A program made the translations under genes and the position numbers. Shown here piece after piece: positions 1 through 6,507 of a stretch of 10,410 nucleotides of DNA. Under the pieces are notes generated by a model. It was not told where the DNA came from. It saw nothing but the letters and a program-made list of their open reading frames with translations, and did not search any database. The first letter of the stretch is position 1, and the number at the start of each line of letters is the position of its first letter. Origin of the DNA: Actinomycetota bacterium (lineage in GTDB: Bacteria; Actinomycetota; Thermoleophilia; UBA2241); assembly GCA_012719015.1 (NCBI GenBank), contig JAAYBE010000008.1, forward strand, positions 1 to 10,410, given 5' to 3'.

Positions 1-2
1 CC

Positions 3-677
3 GCCGAGGAGGCGGCCGTCGCTGAGGCGCCGCCCCGGCCGTTCCCGGTTTGGGAGCAGCATCCGGAAGAGCCGGCGGGCGAGGATCTTCGGGCGCGTAT
101 CGAGGAGACCCGGGAGACGCTGGAGGCCGAGTTGGCCGAGCCGTTCGCGCAGGAGGCCGCTGAGCAGGAAGTCGTCGACGAGGTCGCGCCGGCCGAGGTC
201 GTCGCCGAGGAAGTCGAGGTGCTCGACGAGGCCGGGGCGGCCGCATCGGAGGCTCCGGCAGCGGCGGAGTCGCCGGTCGTCGAGGAGCCTGCGGTCGTCG
301 AGGAGCCTGTGGCTGACGAGACGGTCATAGAAGAACAAGCGCTCGAGGCGCCGGTTCCGACCGGGGAGGCGCTCCCTGAGGCGCCTGTCGCTGAGGCGCC
401 GGGTGCTGAGACGGCTGTGGCCGAGGTCGCCCCGGAAGACTCCGCCGCCGAGTCGCCCCGCGAGGGAGGGGTCATCGATCAGGCCGAGATGCGGCGCCGG
501 ATCGAAGAGACGCGCGCCCGCCTCAAGGCCAAGGCGTTCGACGCCATGATGAGCGGCGAGGCGGCGCTCCTCGCGCGGGACAGCGGCGACAAGCCTGTGC
601 CCAAAGGCGACGACCACGGACTGGACGCCGAGACAGACTCGGTGATCGACGAGTCGCTCTCGCAGGAAGAATACTGA
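3..677 (+). CDS. Ala/Glu/Pro/Val-rich low-complexity protein, 3' part (5' end outside window)
   Basis: The frame is open from the first complete codon at position 3 to the TGA at 675-677, so this is the C-terminal 224 residues of a longer protein. A TTG at 132 is an internal candidate start, but no ribosome site precedes it and the upstream codons read naturally as coding. Most of the product is an acidic Ala/Glu/Pro/Val-rich stretch with short tandem units such as PVVEEP-AVVEEP. Two copies of a charged helical module sharing the core RIEETR flank it: one just upstream of the TTG (DLRARIEETRETLEAE) and one near the C-terminus (EMRRRIEETRARLKAKAF). After the second copy comes a short polar, acidic tail ending SQEEY. 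There is no signal peptide or membrane segment in the visible part. I do not recognise the family. The composition suggests a flexible linker or scaffold between two short helices, possibly protein-protein contacts. The role is unknown. Confidence 0.65.
   Translation, partial: AEEAAVAEAPPRPFPVWEQHPEEPAGEDLRARIEETRETLEAELAEPFAQEAAEQEVVDEVAPAEVVAEEVEVLDEAGAAASEAPAAAESPVVEEPAVVEEPVADETVIEEQALEAPVPTGEALPEAPVAEAPGAETAVAEVAPEDSAAESPREGGVIDQAEMRRRIEETRARLKAKAFDAMMSGEAALLARDSGDKPVPKGDDHGLDAETDSVIDESLSQEEY
90..528 (+). repeat. Duplicated RIEETR helical module flanking a low-complexity spacer
   Basis: Within the Ala/Glu-rich protein, the module R-x-R-I-E-E-T-R-x-x-L-x-A occurs twice, around 91-135 and 493-530. 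Roughly 120 residues of Ala/Glu/Pro/Val sequence separate the copies. The codons differ between copies (for example atcgaggagacccgg against atcgaagagacgcgc), so the conservation is at protein level rather than a recent DNA duplication. The spacer holds a near-exact DNA tandem of gtcgtcgaggagcctg at about 283-309. Confidence 0.6.
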
Positions 678-694
678 CCGGCCGGCGGCCGCCT

Positions 695-722
695 CGGGCC
701 GGGGTCGCGTCGCCCCGGCCCG
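695..722. terminator. Perfect GC-rich hairpin between convergent genes
   Basis: A 10-bp perfect stem (CGGGCCGGGG with CCCCGGCCCG) closes an 8-nt loop, 18 bases after the stop of the upstream gene. It is symmetric, so it could act on both converging transcripts. It has no T-tract, as is common for high-GC actinobacterial terminators. Termination itself is inferred. Confidence 0.7.
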
Positions 723-743
723 GGTGACGTCGCCCGTCACCCG
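721..743. terminator. Second tandem hairpin in the convergent gap
   Basis: The arms CGGGTGACG and CGTCACCCG form a perfect 9-bp stem with a 5-nt loop. It shares two bases with the preceding hairpin, so the two compete slightly. Its position in a convergent gap suggests a bidirectional terminator array. Confidence 0.6.
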
Positions 744-744
744 T

Positions 745-766
745 CACGGTGAGCGCGGTCACCGTG
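745..766. terminator. Third hairpin, overlapping the M28-like gene's stop codon
   Basis: The arms CACGGTGA and TCACCGTG make an 8-bp stem with a 6-nt loop. On the minus strand the TGA stop of the M28-like gene (759-761) lies inside the first arm, so the stem starts at the end of that coding region. It completes a run of three hairpins within about 72 bases. Confidence 0.5.
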
Positions 767-2543
767 TGCGCACGTTGCCGTTGTCGCGCATCCGGCGGCG
801 CGCGACGCCCACGGTCGCGGCCCACTCCTCGTCGGACATGCGCCCAGGCCCGCGACGATCGATCGCCGGCCACGAGAGCGCGCCCGGACTCGATCCGCGT
901 TCGTGCAGGGTGTGCGCCAGCACGCCGGCGGTCGAGAAGAACAGGACGGCCAGCAGGACCGCTGCCGCCGGCACCGTCCGGTTCTCGAAGAGCAGGAAGA
1001 AGTACCACCACACATGCCACCCGATGCCGAGCTTGACGGCGTAGTAGACCAGCGGCACCGGCACCATGATCAGCCCCAGATAGACGGGAAGGATGGATCG
1101 CGCCCACCCGCCGGGTCGTGCCAGCGGCCAGAGGACCGCACCCGGCAGGACCAGTACGAGGGTGTAGGGGTTCACCACCACCAGCAGCAGAGCGATCACG
1201 ACCAGCAGCAGATGCGAGACGAAGATCGTCGCGCGAGGGTCGATCGTCAGGCGACGTGTGATCCGGCGTTCGAGAGCGACGGCATACGCGTAGACGACCA
1301 GCATGACCGCGAGCAGGACGATCACCCGGAGGTAGCGGGGATTCAAGGCGAGCCGCGAGTGGGGCGGCACGACCGCGTCGGGGCTGCTGGGCAGAAGGCC
1401 CACGAGGTTCGCGAAGTAGACCAGCGAGACCATGACGAGCCACGGTGCGAGGTGTAGCCCGGCGCGCTTGAAGGCGGGACCGAGCCGGATGCGGCCCCGG
1501 CGGCAATGCGCGAAAAGGTCGACCGTGACCGCGACGAGCGGGATGAGCAGGGTGGCGAGGACGGTGGCCAGCACGCCGCCGGACAGCGTGGCGCCACGGG
1601 TCAGGAAGACGGCGCCTGAGCTGCGTGCTCCGGGCGTGTCCATCCCGTCCACCGCCATGATCATGTCCTGCGCTGTGGTGCCGACTTTGGCGAGGGTGGC
1701 CTTGGAGACCGTGTCCAGCGTGTCGTTCTGAGCAGCGGCTGCAGGTCCGGACGACGAGATCGTGATGGCGGGGACGCCGGCGGCGACGAACGGTCCCTGG
1801 CTTCCGGCGCTGGTCGGCACGGCGAGGCGGAGGACCTGGGAGGACAAGGTGGGGAGCTTGGCGCGCAGGTTGGCGTCTCGCCTCGCGGCCGGGGCGGAGA
1901 GGAGCCAGAGCCACGGGGGGGCAGCCCTGGGGACCGGGCTCCAGCCGTCCAGGCTCACGCCGTCGCTGTCCCGCTTGGCCACGTCGCGCAGGGCCACGAC
2001 GGCGTAGAGACCGTCGGTCTGGTGTCTGGCGACGAAGTCCTTCGCGCCGAGTGCTCCGAAGGCGTCACCGGATGTACACAGATAGATGATGGAGTGCTCG
2101 TGCGCCGTCACGGTGAAGGCGTCCGCGAGGCCCAGGAGCGCGGCGACCCCGGACGCGTTGTCCCCCGCGCCCTGCGTCGCCGGCGGAGGGACGTCGCGGT
2201 TGGCCACGAGCATGAGGGTCCCCTTCGTGCGGCCGCGGGCGATCCCCCAGACGTTCTGCACGGCCACGTCCTTCCCGTTGACCTTGGCCGTGAAGCTGTC
2301 GATGTGGGTCTCGAGGCCCGCGGCCCGGAACTGCTCCTCGACCCAGATGGCCATCCGATTGTCGGGGTCTGTGCCGGCGACGCGTCGAGGGAATTGCTCG
2401 ACGATGGCCGTGAGATCGGCGTACGCTGCCTCACCGTCGAACGACGGCGGCTCTTGACTGAGTCCGGGCGTGTGGGGACTGCCGAGCGTGAAGAGGGAGA
2501 CGGCGACCAGGACGGCCGCGACCACCCACGCCACTCGGTGCAC
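759..2543 (-). CDS. Membrane protein with degenerate M28-family peptidase-like domain
   Basis: This is a 594-residue protein from the GTG at 2541-2543. An in-frame CTG at 2556-2558 lies at a better distance from the ribosome site and may be the true start. It has an N-terminal signal anchor (about residues 4-20) and a domain with M28 Zn-aminopeptidase landmarks: RRVAGT at 53-58, GAGDNASGVAALL at 125-137 and QNDTLDTVSK at 272-281. About seven hydrophobic helices follow (roughly 320-345, 361-384, 405-424, 437-476 as two, 483-504, 526-545), then a basic cytoplasmic tail. The HxD metal motif reads N115-R-D117, the catalytic/ligand EE pair reads D160-A161, and the expected ligand His before PF reads Q249. 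The GDN Asp (D128) is kept. By family knowledge this should not bind two zincs normally, so a non-catalytic, nicastrin- or GPAA1-like role is inferred. It is divergent from the sensor-kinase-like gene. Confidence 0.85.
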   Translation of the reverse strand: MHRVAWVVAAVLVAVSLFTLGSPHTPGLSQEPPSFDGEAAYADLTAIVEQFPRRVAGTDPDNRMAIWVEEQFRAAGLETHIDSFTAKVNGKDVAVQNVWGIARGRTKGTLMLVANRDVPPPATQGAGDNASGVAALLGLADAFTVTAHEHSIIYLCTSGDAFGALGAKDFVARHQTDGLYAVVALRDVAKRDSDGVSLDGWSPVPRAAPPWLWLLSAPAARRDANLRAKLPTLSSQVLRLAVPTSAGSQGPFVAAGVPAITISSSGPAAAAQNDTLDTVSKATLAKVGTTAQDMIMAVDGMDTPGARSSGAVFLTRGATLSGGVLATVLATLLIPLVAVTVDLFAHCRRGRIRLGPAFKRAGLHLAPWLVMVSLVYFANLVGLLPSSPDAVVPPHSRLALNPRYLRVIVLLAVMLVVYAYAVALERRITRRLTIDPRATIFVSHLLLVVIALLLVVVNPYTLVLVLPGAVLWPLARPGGWARSILPVYLGLIMVPVPLVYYAVKLGIGWHVWWYFFLLFENRTVPAAAVLLAVLFFSTAGVLAHTLHERGSSPGALSWPAIDRRGPGRMSDEEWAATVGVARRRMRDNGNVRTR

Positions 2544-2564
2544 CTTCAGGTTGGGCAGCGGAGA

Positions 2565-2572
2565 CCTCCTCC
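2565..2572 (-). promoter_or_regulatory. Shine-Dalgarno site of the M28-like gene
   Basis: The minus strand reads GGAGGAGG here. It lies only 6 nt before an in-frame CTG (2556-2558) but 21 nt before the GTG at 2543. A CTG start would add the residues M-P-N-L-K before V-H-R, giving a typical basic n-region for the signal anchor. The site therefore argues for the CTG start. Confidence 0.6.
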
Positions 2573-2584
2573 AGCGTGGCAGGC

Positions 2585-2593
2585 ATCCTATCA
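2585..2593 (-). promoter_or_regulatory. Extended -10 promoter for the M28-like gene
   Basis: The minus strand reads TGATAGGAT, matching the extended -10 form TGn-TAnnnT. No clear -35 is visible at the usual spacing. Transcription would begin near 2578, giving a short leader that contains the Shine-Dalgarno at 2565-2572. An 11-bp palindrome abuts its upstream edge. Confidence 0.5.
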
Positions 2594-2604
2594 GACAGCC
2601 TGTC
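2594..2604. promoter_or_regulatory. Operator-like palindrome GACAG-C-CTGTC
   Basis: This is a perfect inverted repeat of two 5-bp arms around a single C. It lies immediately upstream of the extended -10 element of the M28-like gene, inside the divergent gap shared with the sensor gene. The position suits a regulator binding site. The short arms mean chance cannot be excluded. Confidence 0.35.
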
Positions 2605-2665
2605 CTGCTGAGGCTGCGGACCCCGCTCGCGCCGGAGCACAGACCGGCGCAGCGAAGCGCACGGG

Positions 2666-2671
2666 TATGAT
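2666..2671 (+). promoter_or_regulatory. Possible -10 element for the sensor-kinase-like gene
   Basis: TATGAT differs from TATAAT at one base. I see no convincing -35 hexamer 16-18 nt upstream and no TGn extension. It would give a leader of roughly 85 nt before the ATG at 2764. Confidence 0.35.
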
Positions 2672-2763
2672 TGATGCATGTTCGGTCGTGGTCGCAGATC
2701 CGACGCCCCCGGCGACCCCCGCATCAGCGGCGCCGAGCAGACCGGATCCACGGAGGCGTGGCA

Positions 2764-4197
2764 ATGAGGCGTGGTCTGCGTTCGCGACTCCTCTTCACGC
2801 ACCTCATGATCGCACTGGCGGCGATCGTCGCCGTGGCCGTGATCGCGGGCGCCACGGGGGTGCGTCGCGTCCACGTCTACCTTGAGCGGGAGCAGGCGGC
2901 CCGCAGCGCGCAGGTGGTCGATTCCCTGCGGTCCACGTACAGGGAGCCGGAGGGCTGGGACGCGACGGCCGTCTACGCGCTCAGTCAGGTGGCTACGTTC
3001 AACCACCTGGACGTCGCCGTATACGACACAGGCGGCCACCTGCTTTTCACCGTGCAAGGACGTCACGGCGGCGAGGAAGAGCGGGAGGGCGAGGCTGCCG
3101 GCGCGGAGACCGCGACGGGAGGAGGGGCCGGTACGAGTCCCGCCTCGCCTGCGCCGCGTGGAGACGACGCGCCAGCGGTCGACAGTGCGCCGATCGTCGT
3201 GGCTGGTCGGACGGTGGGCACCGCGCAGGTCTACCGCCGCAGCGACGCCTCCGACGCGGCGGGGGACGCGTACCGCGCCGCTCTCACCCGCGACCTCCTC
3301 CTCGCCGTCGCCGTCTGCGGAGCGGCTGCCGCGCTCGTTTCTCTGATCCTGAGCCGGCGCCTCGCGCGACCTGTCGAGGAACTCGACGACGCCGTGGCCG
3401 ACGTCGTCGCAGCGGACCGGGGAACGCAGGGAACGGCGCGCGGCGACGAGGTCAAGTCGCTGGTCGCCGCGTTCGACGGTTTGGCGGGGCGGCTGGCCAG
3501 GGAGGAGCAGCGGCGTCGGGACATGACGGACGACCTCCTGGACGGACTCGATGGTCCGCTCGCCGAGGTCGGATCGCGTCTGAAAGCGCTCGGGGACGGG
3601 TCGGTGACGCCGACGACGGAGCACCTTCGCATGCTCGGCGAGGAGATCGATCGTCTCATCGCTCTCCTGGCGATGCTGCGCGACCTGAACGACCTGGAGG
3701 GTGGGCGTGCGAGCGGCGCGCGGCAGGCGGTCGACCTGGCCGAGGTGGCAGCCGCAGCAGTGGAGCAGCGACGCCCTGACTTCGTCGCCCAGGGCGTCGC
3801 GCTCGTCGAGGAACTGGCTCCTGCCGTCGCCCTCGGCGATCCTGGGCGGCTGCTTCGGGTCGCGGGCGCGTTGCTCGACAGCGCCCTCGAGTCCGTGCAG
3901 GGAGGCGGCCGCGTGGTCATCGCGGTGGGGCCGGCGGAGAGGGGCGCGGCTCGCGGCGCCCCCGACGGTCCTGCCGTCGGCCTCACGGTCACGGACGACG
4001 GCCCTACGATGGCCGCGGCGGACCTGCCCTTCTTCTTGGAACGCCATGACGCGGCCACAGGGGTACGTCGGGCCGGCCCCAGGCTCGCACTCTGCCGGGC
4101 GCTGGTGGAGGCGCAGGGCGGCTCCATGGTCGCGAGCCAGGCATCCGGCGGGGGTCTGCGGCTCACCGTGCTGCTGCCTGCGCCCGAGGGCGGGTGA
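2764..4197 (+). CDS. Histidine-kinase-like membrane sensor lacking the phospho-acceptor His
   Basis: The protein has 477 residues. The ATG at 2764 is chosen because GGAGG (2752-2756) sits 7 nt upstream; an in-frame TTG at 2671 would only add a basic, disordered extension. It has TM1 at about 10-31, an extracytoplasmic segment at 32-175 with an acidic Gly/Ala/Glu insert around 101-140, and TM2 at about 176-197. A HAMP domain follows (about 198-248, SRRLARPVEEL), then a DHp-like helical pair (250-310) and a GHKL-like ATPase remnant (320-470). Where kinases have HELRTPL this protein has DGLDGPL (260-266), so the acceptor His is Asp260. The N-box Asn is Ser (ALLDSA, 369-374), the G1 box reads DDGPT, and the G2 box reads AGPRLAL instead of GxGLGL. 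No response regulator is adjacent. It is best read as a pseudokinase sensor. It lies 10 nt upstream of the HAD gene and likely forms an operon with it. Confidence 0.85.
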   Translation: MRRGLRSRLLFTHLMIALAAIVAVAVIAGATGVRRVHVYLEREQAARSAQVVDSLRSTYREPEGWDATAVYALSQVATFNHLDVAVYDTGGHLLFTVQGRHGGEEEREGEAAGAETATGGGAGTSPASPAPRGDDAPAVDSAPIVVAGRTVGTAQVYRRSDASDAAGDAYRAALTRDLLLAVAVCGAAAALVSLILSRRLARPVEELDDAVADVVAADRGTQGTARGDEVKSLVAAFDGLAGRLAREEQRRRDMTDDLLDGLDGPLAEVGSRLKALGDGSVTPTTEHLRMLGEEIDRLIALLAMLRDLNDLEGGRASGARQAVDLAEVAAAAVEQRRPDFVAQGVALVEELAPAVALGDPGRLLRVAGALLDSALESVQGGGRVVIAVGPAERGAARGAPDGPAVGLTVTDDGPTMAAADLPFFLERHDAATGVRRAGPRLALCRALVEAQGGSMVASQASGGGLRLTVLLPAPEGG

Positions 4198-4207
4198 GGC
4201 GTCCTCG

Positions 4208-4984
4208 ATGCCGGTCCGCCGTGAGCGAGGTCCGGTGTTGCTCGCCTGCGACCTGGACGGCACCCTGTTCGACGACGACGGGCTCCCCCTCCCGGGTGTC
4301 GGGGAAGCGGTCGCCGAGATCGTCGGTGCGGGCGCGCACTTCGTCGTCGTCACCGGGCGTCCACTGCGGAGCGCCCGTCGTGCGACGACCTTGCTCGGGG
4401 TAGAGCCCGTCGTTTATGCGTGTTTCCATGGAGCGCTGATCGTGGAGGCGTGCGGGCGGATCCTGCGCCACACGCCGTTGCCCGGGCGGGACGCCCGACA
4501 GGTCGTGAGGCGCGCTCTGACCGAGGGGGTGGCGGTGACTGTGTGGGATGCGGACGGGCCTCGCGAGATCGAGCCGGTGGGTGGATCACATGTCCCGGTC
4601 GCCCGCCTCGTCGGCGACGAGGTGAGCCGTCTCGTCCTCCACGGGGAGCCGGGCACCGTCGCCCGCCTGTTCACGGGGCTCCGTCGGGAGTGGCGCGGGC
4701 GGTTGCAGGCCAGGTCCGTCCGACCCGGATTCCTGGAGGTCCTCGCGCCTCAAGTGGACAAAGGCGACGCCTTGCGGTTCGTGGCGATGGCCCTCGGCGT
4801 CGCGGGCGAGCGCACCGTGGCCTGCGGCGACGATGCGGCGGACGAAAGCCTGTTGACGGCCGCGGCAGTGCGGATCGCCGTCGGCGAGTCGCCGCACCCG
4901 CTCGCCGGCATCCCCGAGGTGATCGTCACTGCCCGAGGACGGCTGCCCGACGTCCTTCGCGCCAAGGTGCGGAGCCTGCGCTGA
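4208..4984 (+). CDS. Cof-type HAD-superfamily (IIB) phosphatase
   Basis: A soluble 258-residue protein with the four HAD motifs in order: nucleophile DLDGT (D15, D17), motif II VVVTGRP (T49), motif III Lys in VDKGDALRF (K185), and motif IV CGDDAADE (D208, D212). In Cof proteins motif IV is usually GDxxND; here the Asn is replaced by Ala211 while both acids remain. The 90-175 region between motifs II and III is the IIB cap, and FHGALI resembles the family's NGA segment. Members hydrolyse phosphate from small sugar or cofactor phosphates, but the substrate cannot be told from sequence. The start ATG is preceded by GAGG (4196-4199), which overlaps the stop of the sensor gene, so translation is probably coupled. 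A sensor pseudokinase with a small-molecule phosphatase is an unusual operon pair. Confidence 0.88.
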   Translation: MPVRRERGPVLLACDLDGTLFDDDGLPLPGVGEAVAEIVGAGAHFVVVTGRPLRSARRATTLLGVEPVVYACFHGALIVEACGRILRHTPLPGRDARQVVRRALTEGVAVTVWDADGPREIEPVGGSHVPVARLVGDEVSRLVLHGEPGTVARLFTGLRREWRGRLQARSVRPGFLEVLAPQVDKGDALRFVAMALGVAGERTVACGDDAADESLLTAAAVRIAVGESPHPLAGIPEVIVTARGRLPDVLRAKVRSLR

Positions 4985-5008
4985 CGCCGTCCCATGAGAC
5001 GGACGGCG
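4985..5008 (+). terminator. Hairpin immediately after the HAD stop codon
   Basis: The arms CGCCGTCC and GGACGGCG form a perfect 8-bp stem around an 8-nt loop. The first arm begins at the base after the TGA. It precedes a much longer inverted repeat and is probably part of the same termination region. Confidence 0.6.
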
Positions 5009-5013
5009 GGCAG

Positions 5014-5051
5014 GGCGAGGGCGGCGGGACCCTGGTCCCGCCGCCCTCGCC
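5014..5051. terminator. 38-bp perfect inverted repeat, bidirectional terminator
   Basis: The 18-base arm GGCGAGGGCGGCGGGACC is followed by CT and its exact reverse complement. In RNA this gives a stem of about 17 bp with a 4-nt loop. It stands between the converging HAD and TrpB2 genes. There is no T-tract on the plus strand. The stem length and position make this the strongest terminator candidate in the window. Confidence 0.85.
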
Positions 5052-5127
5052 GCGATCCTTCTGGTGAAGTGGTGGGAGAGGCCGCGCGCACTGTGCGCCG
5101 CCCCTCACGTCAAGCCCGCTGCCTCGT

Positions 5128-6492
5128 TCACTCGACTTTGGGGAGCCGTGCGATCGATGCCGCGATCTCCTCCTCGGGATGGTCGTAATCCTCGAGCTTG
5201 CCGCTCAGGTACGCGTCGTATGCGCTCAGGTCCAGCAGCCCGTGCCCGGTGAGGTTGAAGAGGATGTTACGGGCGACGCCCTCCTCCTTTGCCTTCAGCG
5301 CCTCGTCCACGGCGACCCGGATGGCGTGGGCGCTCTCCGGGGCGGGGATGATGCCCTCCGTCTGGGCGAAGAGGGCGGCGACGTCGAACACCTTCGTCTG
5401 ACGCACCGCGACCGCGTCCATGAGGCCCAGATTGCAGACATGGCTGAGCAGCGGAGCCATGGCGTGGTAACGCAGGCCGCCGGCGTGGATGCCCGGCGGC
5501 ATGTAGTCGTGGCCGAGGGTGTACATCTTGAACAACGGCGTGGTCGCGGCCTCGTCGCCGAAGTCGTAGGTGAACGCGCCCTTTGTGATCGAGGGGCAGG
5601 CGGTCGGCTCGACGGCCACAAGGCGCGTCTTCGCCCTTCCGGCCAGGTTCTCGCGCAGGAACGGGAAGGCGAGCCCGCCGAAGCTCGAGCCGCCCCCGAC
5701 GCAACCGACGACGACGTTCGGGTACGCATCGGCGTCCTGGCTCTGGAGGATCGCCTCCTCCCCGATCACCGTCTGGTGCAGCAGCACGTGGTTGGTCACG
5801 CTGCCCAGTGAGTACTTCGAGCCCGGGTGCGTCACGGCGTCCTCGACCGCCTCGCTGATCGCGATGCCCAGGCTGCCGAGTGATTCGGGGTCCTCCGCCA
5901 GCACGGCGCGGCCGGCGTTGGTCTGATCGGTGGGGCTCGCCACGACATCGGCCCCCCAGAGCTGCATCATGCTGCGCCGGTACGGCTTCTGGTGGTAGCT
6001 CACCTTGACCATGTAGACCTTGCACTCGAGCCCGAAGGTCTGACAGGCCATGCTCAGGGCGCTGCCCCATTGCCCGGCCCCGGTCTCGGTGGCCAGACGG
6101 GTCGTGCCGTCCAGCTTGTTGTAGTAGGCCTGCGCGACGGCCGTGTTGCATTTGTGCGAGCCCGCCGGGCTGACCCCCTCGTGCTTGTAGAAGATCCGGG
6201 CGGGGGTGTCGAGCGCCTTCTCCAGGCCGGTGGCGCGGATGAGCGGCGACGGCCTCCAGAGGCGGTAGATCTGATGGACCTCCTCGGGTATCTCGATGTA
6301 GCGCTCGGCCGAAACCTCCTGGGCGACGATGCTCGGCGGGAAGATCGGCAACAGGTCGTCGGGACCGGCCGGCTGCAGGGTCGCCGGGTTCAGGGGCGGC
6401 GCCGGCGGCTCGGGCAGGTCCGGGACGATGTTGTACCAGGCCTTGGGGATCCTCTCCTCGTCAAGGACGAACTTCTTCTTGTACTCGCTCAT
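5128..6492 (-). CDS. trpB2: TrpB2-type tryptophan synthase beta chain (TrpB-like PLP enzyme)
   Basis: A 454-residue fold-type II PLP enzyme. The Schiff-base lysine is K114 in GSHKCNTA, the catalytic Glu region reads ETGAGQWG (136-143), the phosphate-binding loop is GGGSS (266-270), and EGIIPAPES (379-387) is the C-terminal signature. The long N-terminal extension (about residues 1-80), and the length itself, mark the TrpB2 subgroup rather than the ~400-residue TrpB1 that pairs with TrpA. By family knowledge TrpB2 condenses indole with serine (or phosphoserine in some archaea) to tryptophan, often without TrpA, and no trpA is present here. The ATG is fixed by AGGAGG at 6499-6504, 6 nt upstream. 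A Trp-rich leader peptide and hairpins precede it, which supports a tryptophan-responsive biosynthetic role rather than an unrelated PLP reaction. Confidence 0.95.
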   Translation of the reverse strand: MSEYKKKFVLDEERIPKAWYNIVPDLPEPPAPPLNPATLQPAGPDDLLPIFPPSIVAQEVSAERYIEIPEEVHQIYRLWRPSPLIRATGLEKALDTPARIFYKHEGVSPAGSHKCNTAVAQAYYNKLDGTTRLATETGAGQWGSALSMACQTFGLECKVYMVKVSYHQKPYRRSMMQLWGADVVASPTDQTNAGRAVLAEDPESLGSLGIAISEAVEDAVTHPGSKYSLGSVTNHVLLHQTVIGEEAILQSQDADAYPNVVVGCVGGGSSFGGLAFPFLRENLAGRAKTRLVAVEPTACPSITKGAFTYDFGDEAATTPLFKMYTLGHDYMPPGIHAGGLRYHAMAPLLSHVCNLGLMDAVAVRQTKVFDVAALFAQTEGIIPAPESAHAIRVAVDEALKAKEEGVARNILFNLTGHGLLDLSAYDAYLSGKLEDYDHPEEEIAASIARLPKVE

Positions 6493-6498
6493 GACCTG

Positions 6499-6504
6499 CC
6501 TCCT
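6499..6504 (-). promoter_or_regulatory. Shine-Dalgarno of trpB2 with an upstream complement
   Basis: AGGAGG lies 6 nt before the ATG. The following bases GCAGGT (6494-6499) are complementary to ACCTGC at 6624-6629, just after the leader-peptide stop. A long-range pair could partly mask this site. Whether it forms is unknown. Confidence 0.5.
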
Positions 6505-6507
6505 CTC

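Noticed and set aside
523..1914. Long minus-strand frame of 463 codons overlapping the M28-like gene
   Set aside because: Its product is dominated by Arg, Ala and Pro without domain signals, and it overlaps the well-supported M28-like gene in another frame. This is typical of high-GC antisense or shifted frames.
2671..2763. 31-codon N-terminal extension of the sensor gene from a TTG
   Set aside because: It is basic and disordered and lies on the candidate -10, while the ATG at 2764 has an ideal GGAGG and begins right before TM1.
2431..4353. Minus-strand frame of 640 codons opposite the sensor and HAD genes
   Set aside because: It covers two recognisable plus-strand genes and their promoter. 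Its translation is Arg/His/Asp-rich with no motif.
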